Counted from the stretch's first letter, positions 45,999 through 57,194 are shown. The stretch is DNA of 64,000 bases from Arachnopeziza araneosa (GCA_003988855.1 QYAI01000057.1:84048-148047); one strand, 5' to 3'. Numbers and translations are program-made. The notes: generated by a model from the letters alone, not told the origin.

Positions 45999-46923
45999 AT
46001 GTCGCCTGCTCTCCTCTCTACACTCGTTACTTTGCTCTTTTGTGCCGTGTCCGTCGTCGCCGATACCGATAACCATGGTGTGACCTTTCTCTTCCCAACC
46101 CCCAGCCTGACGGTCCACGACAAGGACACCATCAACGTCTCGTACACGTCCAATTTCTCCTCTCCCCAGCTCTTCACCTTCTGCACTCCCGAAGGTTCGA
46201 ATACCATCATTACGGGTACGCTCATCTTCTGATCAGACCTCAAATCTAGCTAATTGATTGCACTCAGAGCTCGTACAGACAACGATCCCTCCTTACAATG
46301 GCTCTTCTCTCGTGGCGCTCGACTGGACCAACGTTTCAACCTGCTGGTTCGACCTGCGGCCCAATTCCACGGCCGGAAACGGCGCCAACAGTCCCTCCTT
46401 CAGCGTCCTCTCCACCGCCCACTCCCCAGCACACACCTTCTCACTCTCGCAGCCGAACGGGACCCCACCGAACCACGCACCTTCACGCGTCGCCATCATC
46501 ATCGCCATCACCGCAACCTCTCTCCTCCTCTCCATCACCCTCCTCCTCGCCTTCTTCTACTGGCGCCGGCGGCAGGCCAAGAGAAACGGATACACCCGCA
46601 CCAATCTACTACAAGCGCAGTATATAGACCAGGTCGATCAGAAATGGCATCCTGGTGGCGGAGGGGCCGCTGGTGAATACGTCTACGTGAGGCCGATGCA
46701 GAGCTATGGGGAGTTCAAGAAGCAGAAGAAGGCGGCGCCGGCTGAGCTGCCGGTGGAAGAGCGACCGGTGGAGTTGAGTGGGTATCCGAGTCCGGCTGCG
46801 CAGCCGGCTGGGGAGGGAGAGAGGTATGAACCAAGTCGCTATCGGGGTCAGGCTGCTGAGCCAGTGGTGAATCCGAGGAAGCAGAAGAGATTCTCATGGC
46901 AGCCAAGTCTCAGGGCTGGTTGA
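45999..46923 (+). CDS. single-pass (type I) membrane protein, two exons
   Basis: Exons 45999-46215 and 46268-46923 give 290 residues. Residues 1-22 are a signal peptide (hydrophobic core then VVAD). The extracellular part (23-145) is small, with N-glycosylation sites (NVSY, NFSS, NGSS, NVST, NSTA) and two cysteines. A hydrophobic helix at about 147-171 is followed by the stop-transfer sequence WRRRQAKR and a 120-residue cytosolic tail rich in Pro, Gln, Glu and Tyr. This layout resembles fungal cell-wall-stress or sensor-like proteins, but no WSC domain is present. Function unknown. Confidence 0.78.
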
Positions 46924-47289
46924 AGTGCATCACGAGTCTTCATGAGGATATGACCGAGTCACGCTTGGATGAATCAACGAGGGATGAATTGGGAGGAATG
47001 AGGACATGGAACCATCATGGGAGTTTGGGTATGGGCATCTGGGAGCGGGATAGGGACTGGCGCAAGGCGTTGGATAACATGCATCTATATAATTCTATTC
47101 TTCTTCCAACCAATGACTCGCCTCTTGAAGTCGGCGCTCTCGAGTCAATTCCCGTGAATTATCCCAGCATGGTTCAGCTGAACCAGTGTGAAGTCTGCCT
47201 TGGGCGATTCCTTCCTCCCACACTGCAGACGACGATATAGCGGACGTAGCCCACTTGCTAACCACCACGCGTACCCCGGAACGATCTGA

Positions 47290-48235
47290 CGACGAGTGAA
47301 TGTCGATGCGAGCCACCTACAAATTTAAAATGTTTTGTTGCACTTCGCGGCCTCGGTCGCTCTATCTGTCTCGGGCGCTCTCTGTCTCGGGCGCTCTCTA
47401 TCTCGGTCTCGGTCTCGGTCTTGGTTCTACTTTCTTAAGGAGCTATTTGAATGTCGATTCAACTTTGTCTTGTCTTTTTTATTTTTATTTTTTATTCTTT
47501 TTTTAAAAAAATTCGAATTTCGGATTTTGAATGTCGATGAGACCTATCTGCAGATGAGATGTTTTATTACATGTCGCGGCCCTCGTCGGTCCTGCCTTGC
47601 TTTTAGTCTTAGTTCTGCTCTTTTTTTGAAGGAGCTGTTTGAATGTGGATTTGACTTTCTCTTGTCTTTCATGTTTTATAAATGTCAAATGTCGATGAGA
47701 CTCATCTGCAGATTAATGTTTTGTTGCATTTCGCGGCCTCGTCGGTCTCTGTATCCCTTGGCCTCTGTCAGGATAAGTAAGTTAGTGAATTAAATGTCGA
47801 TGAAAGTTATCTCGAGATTGAATGTTTTGTTCAGGTAAGCGAATTGAATGTCGATGCGAAATATCTGCAGCTGAAAAGTTTTGTTGCACTCCGCGGCCCC
47901 GTCGCTCTCTGTCCCCCTCGTTCTGCCCCTCGGCCATTGTCAGGATAAGTAAGTGAGTGAATTGAATGTCGATGAGAGTTATCCACCACATTTAAAAGTT
48001 TTGTTGCATGTCGCGGCCTCCGTGTCCCTCGTTCTGCTCCTTGGCCTCTCTTAGGATGAGAGAATCATCTGAATGTCGATGAGAGTTATCTGCCACATTT
48101 AAAATGTTTTGTTGCATTTCGCGGTCGCCGTCGGTCTCCGTCCCCCTCGGCCAATGTCACGAAGAGTGAATCACTCGAATGTCGATAAAAGTCATCCGCC
48201 ACATTCAAATGTCTTGAATTTCACGCCCTCGAACC
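47290..48235. repeat. degenerate tandem repeat array (about 8-10 copies)
   Basis: The block GAATGTCGATGAGAGTTATC recurs with variation at about 47298, 47450, 47528, 47640, 47685, 47790, 47845, 47964, 48071 and 48178. It alternates with a second block, TTTTGTTGCATTTCGCGGCC, seen near 47333, 47565, 47719, 47880, 48000 and 48108, followed by a CGTCGGTCTCTGTCCCCCTC-like segment. The clearest units are spaced about 105-115 bp apart in the right half; the left half is more divergent with insertions. No conserved protein frame runs through it. It lies 370 bp downstream of the membrane-protein gene. Confidence 0.85.
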
Positions 48236-49364
48236 GCCCAGGCGGTCCACTTCCTGTATCATCTGTCACCGAGAGATCAAGCGACTTGGCATTGGAGGTT
48301 TCGCTTGATGGAGCGGAAGACTCGCGGATCCATGGGATGTATCTTCCTCGAGGGAGGTTCATGGCAGGATCTAGAGACCTATCTTCTGAAGATGAAAGGG
48401 GTACCTTCAGGTCGGCATGGTCTCTCTGAAGTGGGCTTGGTGGATAGTATGAGTGACGGTTGCTAGGCGCAGTGCTGTTATGGAGAAGATGTGGTCGTAC
48501 CAGGACGGATGTTGTGGAGGAGAGGGGGCGAGCAAGAGTGCGTGATGGGCGAACGAGCAGCGATGGGATGGTGGGGGATGAATGCTGGAGGCCGATTGGA
48601 AATGAGAAGGATTAAATAACGGTGGGGTGTGAAGACTTTTCACATTCCTCCAGTGGATCGGGGATCGGATCACGAGGTGTCATTGCAAGATAGTGGCTCA
48701 AGGGAGAGATTGCCAGCTGAAGCAAGGAGGAAAGATATCCATCGCACACGACGCGCGGTGCCGTAGCTCAGGAAATGGAAATACCTACCAGTCAGTTCCC
48801 TCTGTGTAAGGAAGAAAGATATCAGCGGACTAATTGCATGTGAACTGTGTGGTGCTCCTTGGGTACAAGGCAATGGGTGATCCTTGCGTCAAAGACAAAG
48901 ATGGATCGTTAGATGGATAGCTGAGCTTTAAAGTGATATATGTTTTATGAAATGCACCCTCAGTCGTTGAAAAAGTTTGTGACTTGACAGTAAACAAGTT
49001 CTTTTTGCACCTGGTTAGCGCTCGGTACTTGGACTCGATCGTGGGTTCGCAAGGCTATTTCTTTTTTATATTTCATTCCTAGGTGCAAACTGGTCTTTGT
49101 GTAGCTAGATAATCCGTTGCACAATCCCATCATTGCATCATCCCAGCCCATCACTCTACACTAAAGTTTCATGCTTGGCGAGTCATCCATTTGTCTCAGC
49201 CACTGTTGACGAAGGGTGCTCGAACCATCACCTCTTCTTCAACAGATCAGGCACAAGTTAGTTCAATGACCATCCCGAGAACTGCTGTAGCATTTCCTGA
49301 GAGCGTTGTTGCGGAATTGGCTGAGACTGCTGTGCCATCAGCTCAGAAAGCCCTTGTGGAATGA
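48236..49364. other. intergenic
   Basis: Mixed composition with no supported gene. A stretch around 49010-49055 has tRNA-like words but does not fold as a tRNA (see rejected items). Confidence 0.45.
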
Positions 49365-50580
49365 GGGTGATCCTGTCAACATCTCATAGAGAAGGACGCC
49401 TAACGTCCACCAGTTACCACCGGAGTGTAATCCTGGCCAAGGAGTAGTTCCGGAGCTGATATGCTGCGTCGCTATCCTCATTTATACCCACCTCGAAGAG
49501 ACCGAAATCACACAGAGAGACATGTCCCGAGTAATCCAGAAGGATGTTATGTGGCTTCAGATGACGATAAAAAACGTTGAAACCGTGGAGACATTCCAAT
49601 GCGCAGAAGCTTAGCAGTATAGAGTCTCGACCTATCCGCATTGAAACGCTGCTCCTTCCGAAGGTGATGAAAAAGCTCTCCGCCATTGACAAATGCTGAT
49701 CCTATGTATAGATTCTCGGGTGATTGGAAAGTGAATTTAAGAGGCACAATGAAAGAACTGTCGATTTGGGAGAAGATAAACCGCTTCGCAAGGATATAGG
49801 TCACTTCGGACGACGACATGGAGGCTTTTGGGACCTTCATAGCGTAGATCCGTTGTATATCCTTCTTCAAAACTTGCACAATACGTCCACCCGTTCCAAT
49901 AAACCGTAAGAGTTTGAAATCCTCAACCGTCGGTCCTGTCTTGTTCTCAACATTTTAAACGCCTATCCGGATCTTACCCGTGATTTGGTGAAGTTCCACC
50001 CATTCCCCAGGAGCCTTCTCCGTATCTTTCTCATGGCTCTCCTCAAATCGAGGACTGATTCGCACACCAAGGCATATATCTTAACTCCTCCCAGAACCGG
50101 GCGAAGCATGTGGATTTCTGAGATAGAGATGCACCGCTAACTCGGTCACACGGGAAACGTCAGATTTGCATGGGGTACTGTCTCTAGCCTAAGCGGGTTC
50201 TCTGGAGTCCCCGAAACAGATTTGACTAGGACCTGCGATTTATCAAAATCTAAAAGGGCATAGGGCAGGTCTCTGGAAGAAAATCCGCTACGACTTGTAG
50301 AAATGGCTTTGAAACTACCTCCGGATGTCTGTGTAGTACCAGTGGATGGACCTGACAGGTTTCCGGTCTGTTGTGATGAACTCGGATAGTCGTACTCTAC
50401 CGCTCCAGATGCAGTGCGCTCCGCGAGAGAGCCTTGTTCCTGGCTGTGGAGCAGTTGCTTGTATTGATTAGGAAGAGACAGTCCGGTCCTTTATGGAGGG
50501 TCACAATCAAGATACCAGACCGAGGTTGACTCTGCCGTGATGTTGCAATGACATTGGAAGTGGCTGAATCGATCAGCAAG
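49365..50580 (-). pseudogene. AGC-family kinase pseudogene, Ypk1/Gad8-like with C2-like N-terminus
   Basis: Reading leftwards from 50580, the frames give GILIVTLHKG and DLPYALLDFDKSQVLVKSV (C2-like region), DVSRVTELAVHLYL, TGKIRIGV, VEDFKLLRFIG, KKDIQRIYAMK, FIVPLKFTFQSPENLY, NGGELFHHLRKEQRF, CALECLHGFNV, CDFGLF, APELLLGQDYTPVV and WWTLGVLLYEMLTG, all in the order of fungal Gad8/Ypk1, the TORC2 target kinase. It is dead: at least three frame changes, two in-frame TAA stops where CAA is expected, a shortened Gly-rich loop, HLKPHN in place of the catalytic DLKPEN, and a missing activation loop. The expected C-terminal tail with turn and hydrophobic motifs is absent. Confidence 0.8.
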
Positions 50581-51364
50581 ACCTATAAACTGAGTGCAAT
50601 ACTTAACGATGCCATTGTCACTTAGGCAAGTAGGATTGCTAGCCATGTTGACCTTATGAGGGACTCGTGAATCTTATACGATGTTTAGGCTACAGCAGCA
50701 GTGGTGGATCTGAGATGGTACCTACCTTACATCGGTAAACTACCCTCGCGACTTTACTAAAAACAGCCGCGCAGGGATGAGACCGTCAGCCACCCGTAAT
50801 AAAGTGGGGCAGGATTTACGATACAGTCAATGTGTGGACGGATAGAATATGGAGATTTTGAGCACGCGTCTATATAACCCATCATCTTCGGTCTGTACTT
50901 GCCTACAAGAAATCGGCAGCGTCAATTAATGGGGACCTATTCCCTTTATCCTTGCACGTTGGGGTCATCAGATCTCAGGAGTCTCCCAAGATCTCTCGAC
51001 ATGACTAGCTTTTATGTCAAGAACGCAACATGGCTTGACGATTGGACACATGATCAGAGATGAAGCGATGACTTAAAATTCTCTCGTTTACAAATTCCTA
51101 GGGAAAGCCTCCTTTGTTAAATTCCTGGCAGGATCCAAATACTTTTGCAAAGATTCCCAGGGTCAGAGATATGATGTTTGAAAAACCATAAAAAATTATT
51201 TCATGCGCTCCTGGAAATGAGAGTGGGTAGGTCCTGAGCAGAATAGCAGAGTAGGTTAGAGGGATTGATTATTCCGAGGTGGGTTTATCTTTGATTACAA
51301 ATTCTTCTTTCACATTACAGCCCTCCAATAATCAGACAACCGCCCATCTCATCTTTACTTGACC
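50581..51364. other. intergenic
   Basis: No supported gene between the kinase relic and the next minus-strand gene. Confidence 0.45.
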
Positions 51365-52026
51365 TCAATTTAACAGATCGATGTTCAGCAAGATATCTTC
51401 ACACCCCGTGGGTGTCGTGGCATTATTCAAGCGATAGTAAACATCAATATTGCCCAGGCCATCCGTGCATGCTACCGTCCCGTCAGTGCCCATAATGAGA
51501 GTTCAGATGACCACGACACGTACCATAGAACGTCCCAGCATTGGGGATATTTACCGCCAATGGATCTAAATGCTGATCAATGTAGAATGGGGTTTCCGTC
51601 TCAACTGAGGCCCGTCGAGTCAGTGATCCGTCTCCTCAAGACAGATAGCCTTTAGCAGCAAGGAACCCACGACAACCGCCTGCAAGAAATGTTCTACTCA
51701 CCAACCCAGGTATCGAAATTAGTCTCGGTCGCCTGGAACGTCTGGACCGCCGCTCTCCCCGCCGAGTTCGGCTGGACCGCGAGCCCGTATTCACTACCCT
51801 CTACCACGATACAGATGGGTGCTTGCCGATTGCAGCCTTGTTCGGTGGTACCGCAGAACCACCATCCGCCAGGAGCAGCAGCCGTCAGGGTGGCAATCCC
51901 CGTGTAGGTTGTGGGAGCGGTGAAGTAGAGATTGGAGTACGCGGAGCCGGTGGAGTTGTTAACCTGAGCGTTGAAGACGGCGCCGTAGTTGTCTTTGGGA
52001 TATGTACACTGGATAGGGGATGCCAT
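51365..52026 (-). CDS. uncharacterised Cys-containing protein, three exons
   Basis: Exons 52026-51702, 51604-51524 and 51471-51365 give 170 residues; all junctions phase 1, introns 97 and 52 bp, total in frame. The two downstream exons are too short to appear as frames on their own, but they read through to a clean stop. Six cysteines include WWFCGTTEQGC and a late pair in ACTDGLG and TGCEDIL. There are N-glycosylation-like sites (NNST, NNAT) yet no hydrophobic signal peptide at the chosen ATG. Beta-strand-like alternation dominates. I do not recognise the family. A missed upstream exon with a signal peptide is possible. Confidence 0.65.
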
Positions 52027-52117
52027 TTTGTCGTTTGGAGAGGAGAAGTAGAGAGGAATCTTCTGGCTGGCTGCTCCGATCTTAATATGGGTAGATGTAC
52101 GTAGTGGATATGCGTAC

Positions 52118-52184
52118 GTAGGGGTTAGATGTACGTATTTGGCACATGTATGTAGGGGTTAGATGTACGTATTTGGCACATGTA
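52118..52184. repeat. 34-bp direct repeat, two copies
   Basis: Two identical 33-bp copies (52118-52150 and 52152-52184) one base apart, beginning GTAGGGGTTAGATG, lie about 90-160 bp upstream of the ATG at 52026 on the minus strand. A further partial copy of the GTAGATGTACGTA word lies just before. Could be a recent slippage product within a promoter. Confidence 0.9.
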
Positions 52185-54250
52185 CGTGATGGGTCAATAT
52201 CTCGTTTTGGCAATCATCGCGCATGAACTCTCTCTGCTCGATTGCAAATAATGAGACCCAGTTGTCCGGAGAAGCAGGGTCGTCAGCAGATGGGAGAGAG
52301 TTACATTCGCACATGGCGGAAATCAGCTGCACAGGCCCTGACCGTGGATCTGGTTAGTCTCTGCACACCAACACCAACAAACAGCAACAATATCAGCAGA
52401 GTATCACGTAAGCCAAATTTAGGCTAATCAGGCATCCACACTCACTCTCCTAGCTGAAAGATTGATGGGCCAGATTTATAGTGAGCTATCTCTGTGACGT
52501 ACTGTTTGGATAGATATATCGTTGGGTCGTCTGAAAACCCAACATCGGACGAACGGTTTGGTGAACCAACGATAAACGAGATGCACCGCCGACCGGAAAC
52601 AGCCGCGGGTAGAAGTACCACTCGCGACGTTGCATTGGCGGTGGGAAAAGTGCTGCTCTCATCATCTTGCGATCAAGAGACCCTGTGGTTTCCCGCGTGT
52701 GGCACAGGTGGTGGTGGGAATCTCGCTGCAGGGGATGCGCGCTGGTGGCGTGCATGGTGTTGCGTTCTTCAGCGGGCGGGAGCGGGTCCGTCTGCGGCGC
52801 GGCTGCCTTGGCGCCACGGGATGCAGCCTCAAAGCTTGACTGATGTGCCGTGTAGCGTAGTGTCGAGCAGCCTCAAAGCTTGCTCTCGAAGCTTGACTGA
52901 CATGCCTGCGCCGCGGAGTGCAGCCCTAGAAGCTTGATCTTAAAGTGTTGAGTATAGGGGCAGCGTTTGCAACAATTGATGATGAGGATGCGGGAAGAGA
53001 ACAGATCGACAGGGCCATTAAGTTAGATAGTGTGTTTGGCTGAGTCAGCACCCGCCAGTCCATCTTCAGACGATGTATGAACATCCAATTTCTGACAAGC
53101 TTGACCGGCATACGCGCTCGTTCCTGCAGCCAGGCCGCTGCTGTAAATTCCCCGTCCTTTCCGCCTGCATCTCTTGTCGCCAAGTTCAGCACCCAGGCCA
53201 CCCATTCGTTCCCAATCAGGAAGGAGCTCCTCTATTTATATTGACCCGCCTGCGTTCTCTTCTTCGCAATCTCGCAACGGTTGTCGAGTGCTGCTACTCG
53301 CCTAGCGTACGCTGAATGTGTGGTTCCGTCGTGGCCGTGTGGGTTCCTTACGTTATGAAAACTGATGGGATATGGTTGCGTTGAGAAAGTTCATAAGGAG
53401 ATACCAGATATTGAGCTCCAACAAAGAGAACAGCAAGCGTTGCTGAGATCAGGGGAGCGAGCTTCATGACTGGTTGACTAGTAGGAGGATAAAAAATAAT
53501 AATAGATCTGCCTAAGCTCGAAGGTTCAAGACCAGGACGAACTAATACTTGGAATGGCTGTAATGCAAGATTAAAGATAAGGATTTGAGAAGTCATCATC
53601 ATGGCCTGTATTTCCAAGTTTGCCAAAACCGACTCAATGAGGAGCTATCTGAAAGGAGCCTCGTAGCATGTCCCGATGATCATCGTCTCTGCACCCAACG
53701 TCCTCCGCTCCTCAAGTCACCGCGCGAAGAAAGAAAATTTATCTTTGTCTTCCAACCCTGTAGGATCAGATGCCATTGTTAGCGTGGAGAACATCATATA
53801 TCTATCACCATGCGGTGTGGAACATGACCGGCAGTAGCGGGTTTGCTAGGAATCCTGTGCCTGGCATGCTGTCACGGATCACATAATCTCCTTAGTATCT
53901 CGCTTAGCCTGTACTTTAGCTAACCGAAGTCCCGCTATGCATCTACACAAAAAAGGAGGACACAAGAAGAGGACATGATTTATGGAGAATACACGGAGCA
54001 TACACAGCAGAGGATTTATGGACATAGAGAAGAGAGAATAGATTGCGTTGTTACGAATGGAGCATTGATTATACGGATTTTATTGACTGACATTCCTTTC
54101 TTACTGATTCATTGATTCATCTGCTCATTCATTGCTTGCTACTTGCACTGATTTCTGGTCTTTCAAACACACAGTTTTTGCTTCAGGTTTTTGTTCTTCC
54201 GAAATATACATATCGAGAGTCAGCTGGAAGCCAACGAGATTCTTTTTTGT
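52185..54250. other. intergenic, possible small exon
   Basis: No full gene is supported. A minus-strand ATG at 53467 opens 39 codons with a signal-peptide-like start (MKLAPLISATLAVLFVGAQ), perhaps exon 1 of a small secreted protein, but I cannot follow it further. A minus-strand TATAAATAG at about 53240 precedes GC-rich frames at 52926-53205 that lack motifs. Repeated CTCAAAGCTTG / CGAAGCTTGACTGA words occur at 52830-52900. Confidence 0.35.
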
Positions 54251-54254
54251 TAGC

Positions 54255-54845
54255 TGCTCCTCCTACTTTCGTACGCTAAGTACTCTTGTTCAAGAGGATA
54301 ACGCTCTTGCTCATACTTCTTAGCACTGACAAGCAGTCTTTGATGTATGGAATATTGAGAAGCTTCTCTGGCCTGGAAACTCTCTGAATTTGAACGCAAT
54401 AGAGCCTTGCTGGTTTTGGATGAAACGAGAGACGACTAAAAAAGGTGCAATTCATAGTGAGAAAGCTCTGAAAGAAGCATAGATTAAATGCTGGGAGAAC
54501 CTGCCACAAGAGAAGATTCAAGCTTGGATTGAGAGAATACCGGTTCATATTAAGAAGATAACTGAGCTTGAAGGAGGTAATGAGTATAGTGAAGGTAGGA
54601 AAAAAGGCCAAGAGAAAATTCGAGTTCATCCGTAGTGAAATAGGCTGCTAAATCGAGAAATGAAGGCACTATGGGTCGAGAGTCAAAACTACCGGATTAG
54701 GAAATACAGGGCCTCAGCACCTAGAGTAGGCCTTACAAGACCCAATTATAGGGTCTCGCTTAGGCGAGACACGAAAAGGCCATTTACAGGGTCTACAGCG
54801 CTCACATAGTGGGTCTATAGGATACCCCCTGGATTATCTATACTT
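54255..54845 (+). mobile_element. Tc1/mariner transposon fragment, decayed
   Basis: A plus-strand frame contains LVQEDNALAHTS, then WNIEKLLWPGNSLNLNAIEP and CWFWMKRETTKKGA, QEKIQAWIERIPVHIKK and LEGGNEY: the C-terminal half of a fungal Tc1/mariner transposase with the second Asp and the final Glu (NAIE) of the DDE triad. There are in-frame stops, including TAG where TGG is expected (EA*IKCW), and P-to-L changes consistent with C-to-T mutation. The N-terminal half is absent. About 54780-54845 looks like the 3' terminal repeat, ending near GATTATCTATACT; I found no matching 5' repeat, so the copy is truncated. Confidence 0.7.
54753..54770. repeat. perfect inverted repeat, 7-bp stem
   Basis: GTCTCGC TTAG GCGAGAC, a hairpin within the presumed 3' noncoding part of the transposon fragment. 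It is likely a component of the element rather than an independent terminator. Confidence 0.6.
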
Positions 54846-54883
54846 TTGACCGCGCTCTCCGTAAAAGTCTGAAGAGGAGGAGA

Positions 54884-55096
54884 ATGCATACGAAGCGGAA
54901 ACTTCCCAAAGCAAACCCCCCTAGTACATTCCACACATTTCCGAACCTCCCTCCCGAACTCCAGAACATGACCTGGCGATATTCTCTCCCTGGTCCCTTT
55001 CGTCTTCAGAGATGCTCACGTCTGCCGAAATTCTCGTCAAGAAGCTCTCATTTCCTACAAACTTCTATTCAAATCCAAATCCACAGAAGAGGATGA
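54884..55096 (+). pseudogene. truncated 2EXR-domain fragment
   Basis: The frame reads FHTFPNLPPELQNMTWRYSL then PGP, the canonical start of a 2EXR domain, but the following sequence does not continue the family pattern and stops at 55096. It sits 40 bp beyond the transposon end, so the insertion or a rearrangement may have broken the gene. Confidence 0.5.
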
Positions 55097-55290
55097 GGAT
55101 GAATTTCAATAGGAAAGGAGTTGAACAGCGTTCCCAGTGGAGCGAATCACCGGACAGGCACCATGCAGTTCATGTCGATCGAGGCGCTTCAGGGCAAAGG
55201 CCACACATGCCAGCGTGAGACGCCGCTGCTGGGCCTGGCTGTGGGGATTGAGCGAGCTGGCTACCCTGTGGCTCGGAAATAGAAACGTTG

Positions 55291-56379
55291 CTACCGGAGG
55301 CTGGATTGTCGCCAGAAACAGCGGACGACCCTGATCTCCTCGTGGCCAGGGGATGCTAACATTGGAAGGTCAGCAGCGAGCTGGAGCCTTGCGCCATCGA
55401 CTACGCCGCTGTCGTTATCGTCGTCGGCGATCAGAAATGTATGTGGTTCCGGAGCCGAAGCCCTCATCGTCCGCCATGTCGCTATCTGCGATGTGTGGAG
55501 GAGAGGAATCGCTTTTAGCTGTGAGATCGACTTCAAGATTGCTGTAGTCGGTTTCAGACTCGGCGCCCACAGATTCGTCGTCACTGAGTATAATCGGATC
55601 TGGCATTGTGTGAGTATGCAGTCCTGTTAGAACTGAGAGACGCAGTATGCTCACCTCAATTGCTTCCTGCTGTGGAGCGGCTAGAATTAGTAGGACTGCC
55701 ACCTCGAGTTCCATTGTTAACTATGTTCGCCGCCATTCTGCTATAGTCCGGATCTACGCTTGTTGGTCCCTTCTGTTGAATGCCGGACAGGAGTTCGTCG
55801 ATATCGATAAAGCTGTTGGGTTACTACCGTTCAGATCCGCGCTTACTGGCAGATTCTTTTGCCGTGTGCCCGACAAGAGCCCTCCATGTCCGGGAAGAAG
55901 TCGTCGTCGTCGTCGCTGCGATTCGGAAGATTTCGTGAGGCTGTGAAGGCTTCTCCATGCTGTTAGAAGCTATAATCCCACGGCAAATTACGGCACGTAC
56001 CTTGCTTATCATTTTTGCAATGCCGATCTGAAGTGTGCGTTTTCTGCGACAGAGTGCTCACAAGTGTGGCGGTATGGCGAGCGGGAAGAGACGCAATAGG
56101 TCCTAGAGGAAGATGTGAAGCCGTAACTGTTCCTGGGAAACGAAGAGGCTGGCTCCTTGAGGCCGAGGGGGGTTGGTAAAACAGAATGTCGTCTATGGTG
56201 CGCAAAGGGTCGATTTGGCTCCAGAAGGTGGACTCTGAGGAGACACTCCTGAGTTCATATGGGAAATGGGTCTCAATCCTTAGTTGTAGCGAACATGACA
56301 TACTTCGTAGTCCATGGGGCGGGGAGGAACCCGCCCGCTGCCACCAGTGTATGCATCTCGTAAAAAATGATATTGCCAT
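55291..56379 (-). other. possible broken or multi-exon gene, unresolved
   Basis: Several minus-strand frames look protein-like. One at 55610-55415 is acidic and Ser-rich (PIILSDDESVGAESETDY and onward), one at about 55820-55660 reads FIDIDELLSGIQQKGPTSVD, and one at 56379-55963 is Ser/Pro-rich. Candidate GT-AG introns exist between them (for example donor GTACGT near 56000) but several are shorter than 40 bp and the frames do not chain without stops. It may be a decayed gene or an unusual intron-rich one. I do not recognise a domain. Confidence 0.3.
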
Positions 56380-57194
56380 AGCCCCTCATCACAAAATGCC
56401 CTCCAATCGAGCTCCTCTCGCCCTATGCAAAGCCTTGTATGTCTCGCACAATCTCACCCACGATGATGCCGAAACCTGCTTCGTGCACAAGAACCTTCCG
56501 GAAGTGAGGCACATCAAAACCCCCAGATATGCAATCACCGTTCTCTCACCCTGCCTCGGACTACGCTGCTACGTAATTCTCGACGGAGCAAGGCAGAAGC
56601 CAGCTACATCGTCGTGAGGGATTTCTTGGATTGGTCAGATAACGTCGCATGAAGGAAAATCTCGAGGCAGGCCACTACTGAACGGTTTGGGCTGTAAAAG
56701 GGTGTAAACAAGACACACCAGAAGATGCTTTGGGCTGCAGGATGATTCTCTGATCCAAGCCGGGCAGGTTTCACATGATTGGTGTAGACTAGCTATTAGT
56801 GGGGCTACGTAGGGCCAGCGGCCCTGCACAGCCAATGGGAGTAAATCAAATCAACTCAAATCAATCAATCGTTATGCGAACTGTAGCCATTCTAGTCGTA
56901 CCCATAAGGTGGGGGCGGCTGGTTGCAATGAGATATGGCACCAGTGTGAGAAGCACACTTCGATGTGCGTTCGTAAACTTTGAAAAAGCATGTCATCACA
57001 TATCACATTCTTCTTAGCTACAAGAGTATCTGTCTTCGACTCTTCGTAAATCAAAGAATCCTTCAGATATAACGAATAAATACGACTGCACCAACCAGGT
57101 CAACTGCAAAAGCGATACATATTTCAAAAGAAAAGTACCCATATCCATCTGTTTGGCCCTAGAAAACATAAGGCACCCCAAAGGGTCATCATTC
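56380..57194. other. intergenic
   Basis: A plus-strand frame (56186-56617) enters this stretch; it has several Cys and His but no pattern I recognise. Otherwise nothing seen. Confidence 0.4.

Noticed and set aside
47335..47793. 152-codon plus-strand frame across the repeat array
   Set aside because: It follows the tandem repeats only partly, changes with unit divergence, and the same blocks to the right do not keep the frame open.
49007..49055. tRNA-like TGGTTAGCGC ... GTGGGTTCG on the plus strand
   Set aside because: Spacing between the two boxes is too short, the B box is broken after GGTTCG, and no acceptor stem pairs around it.
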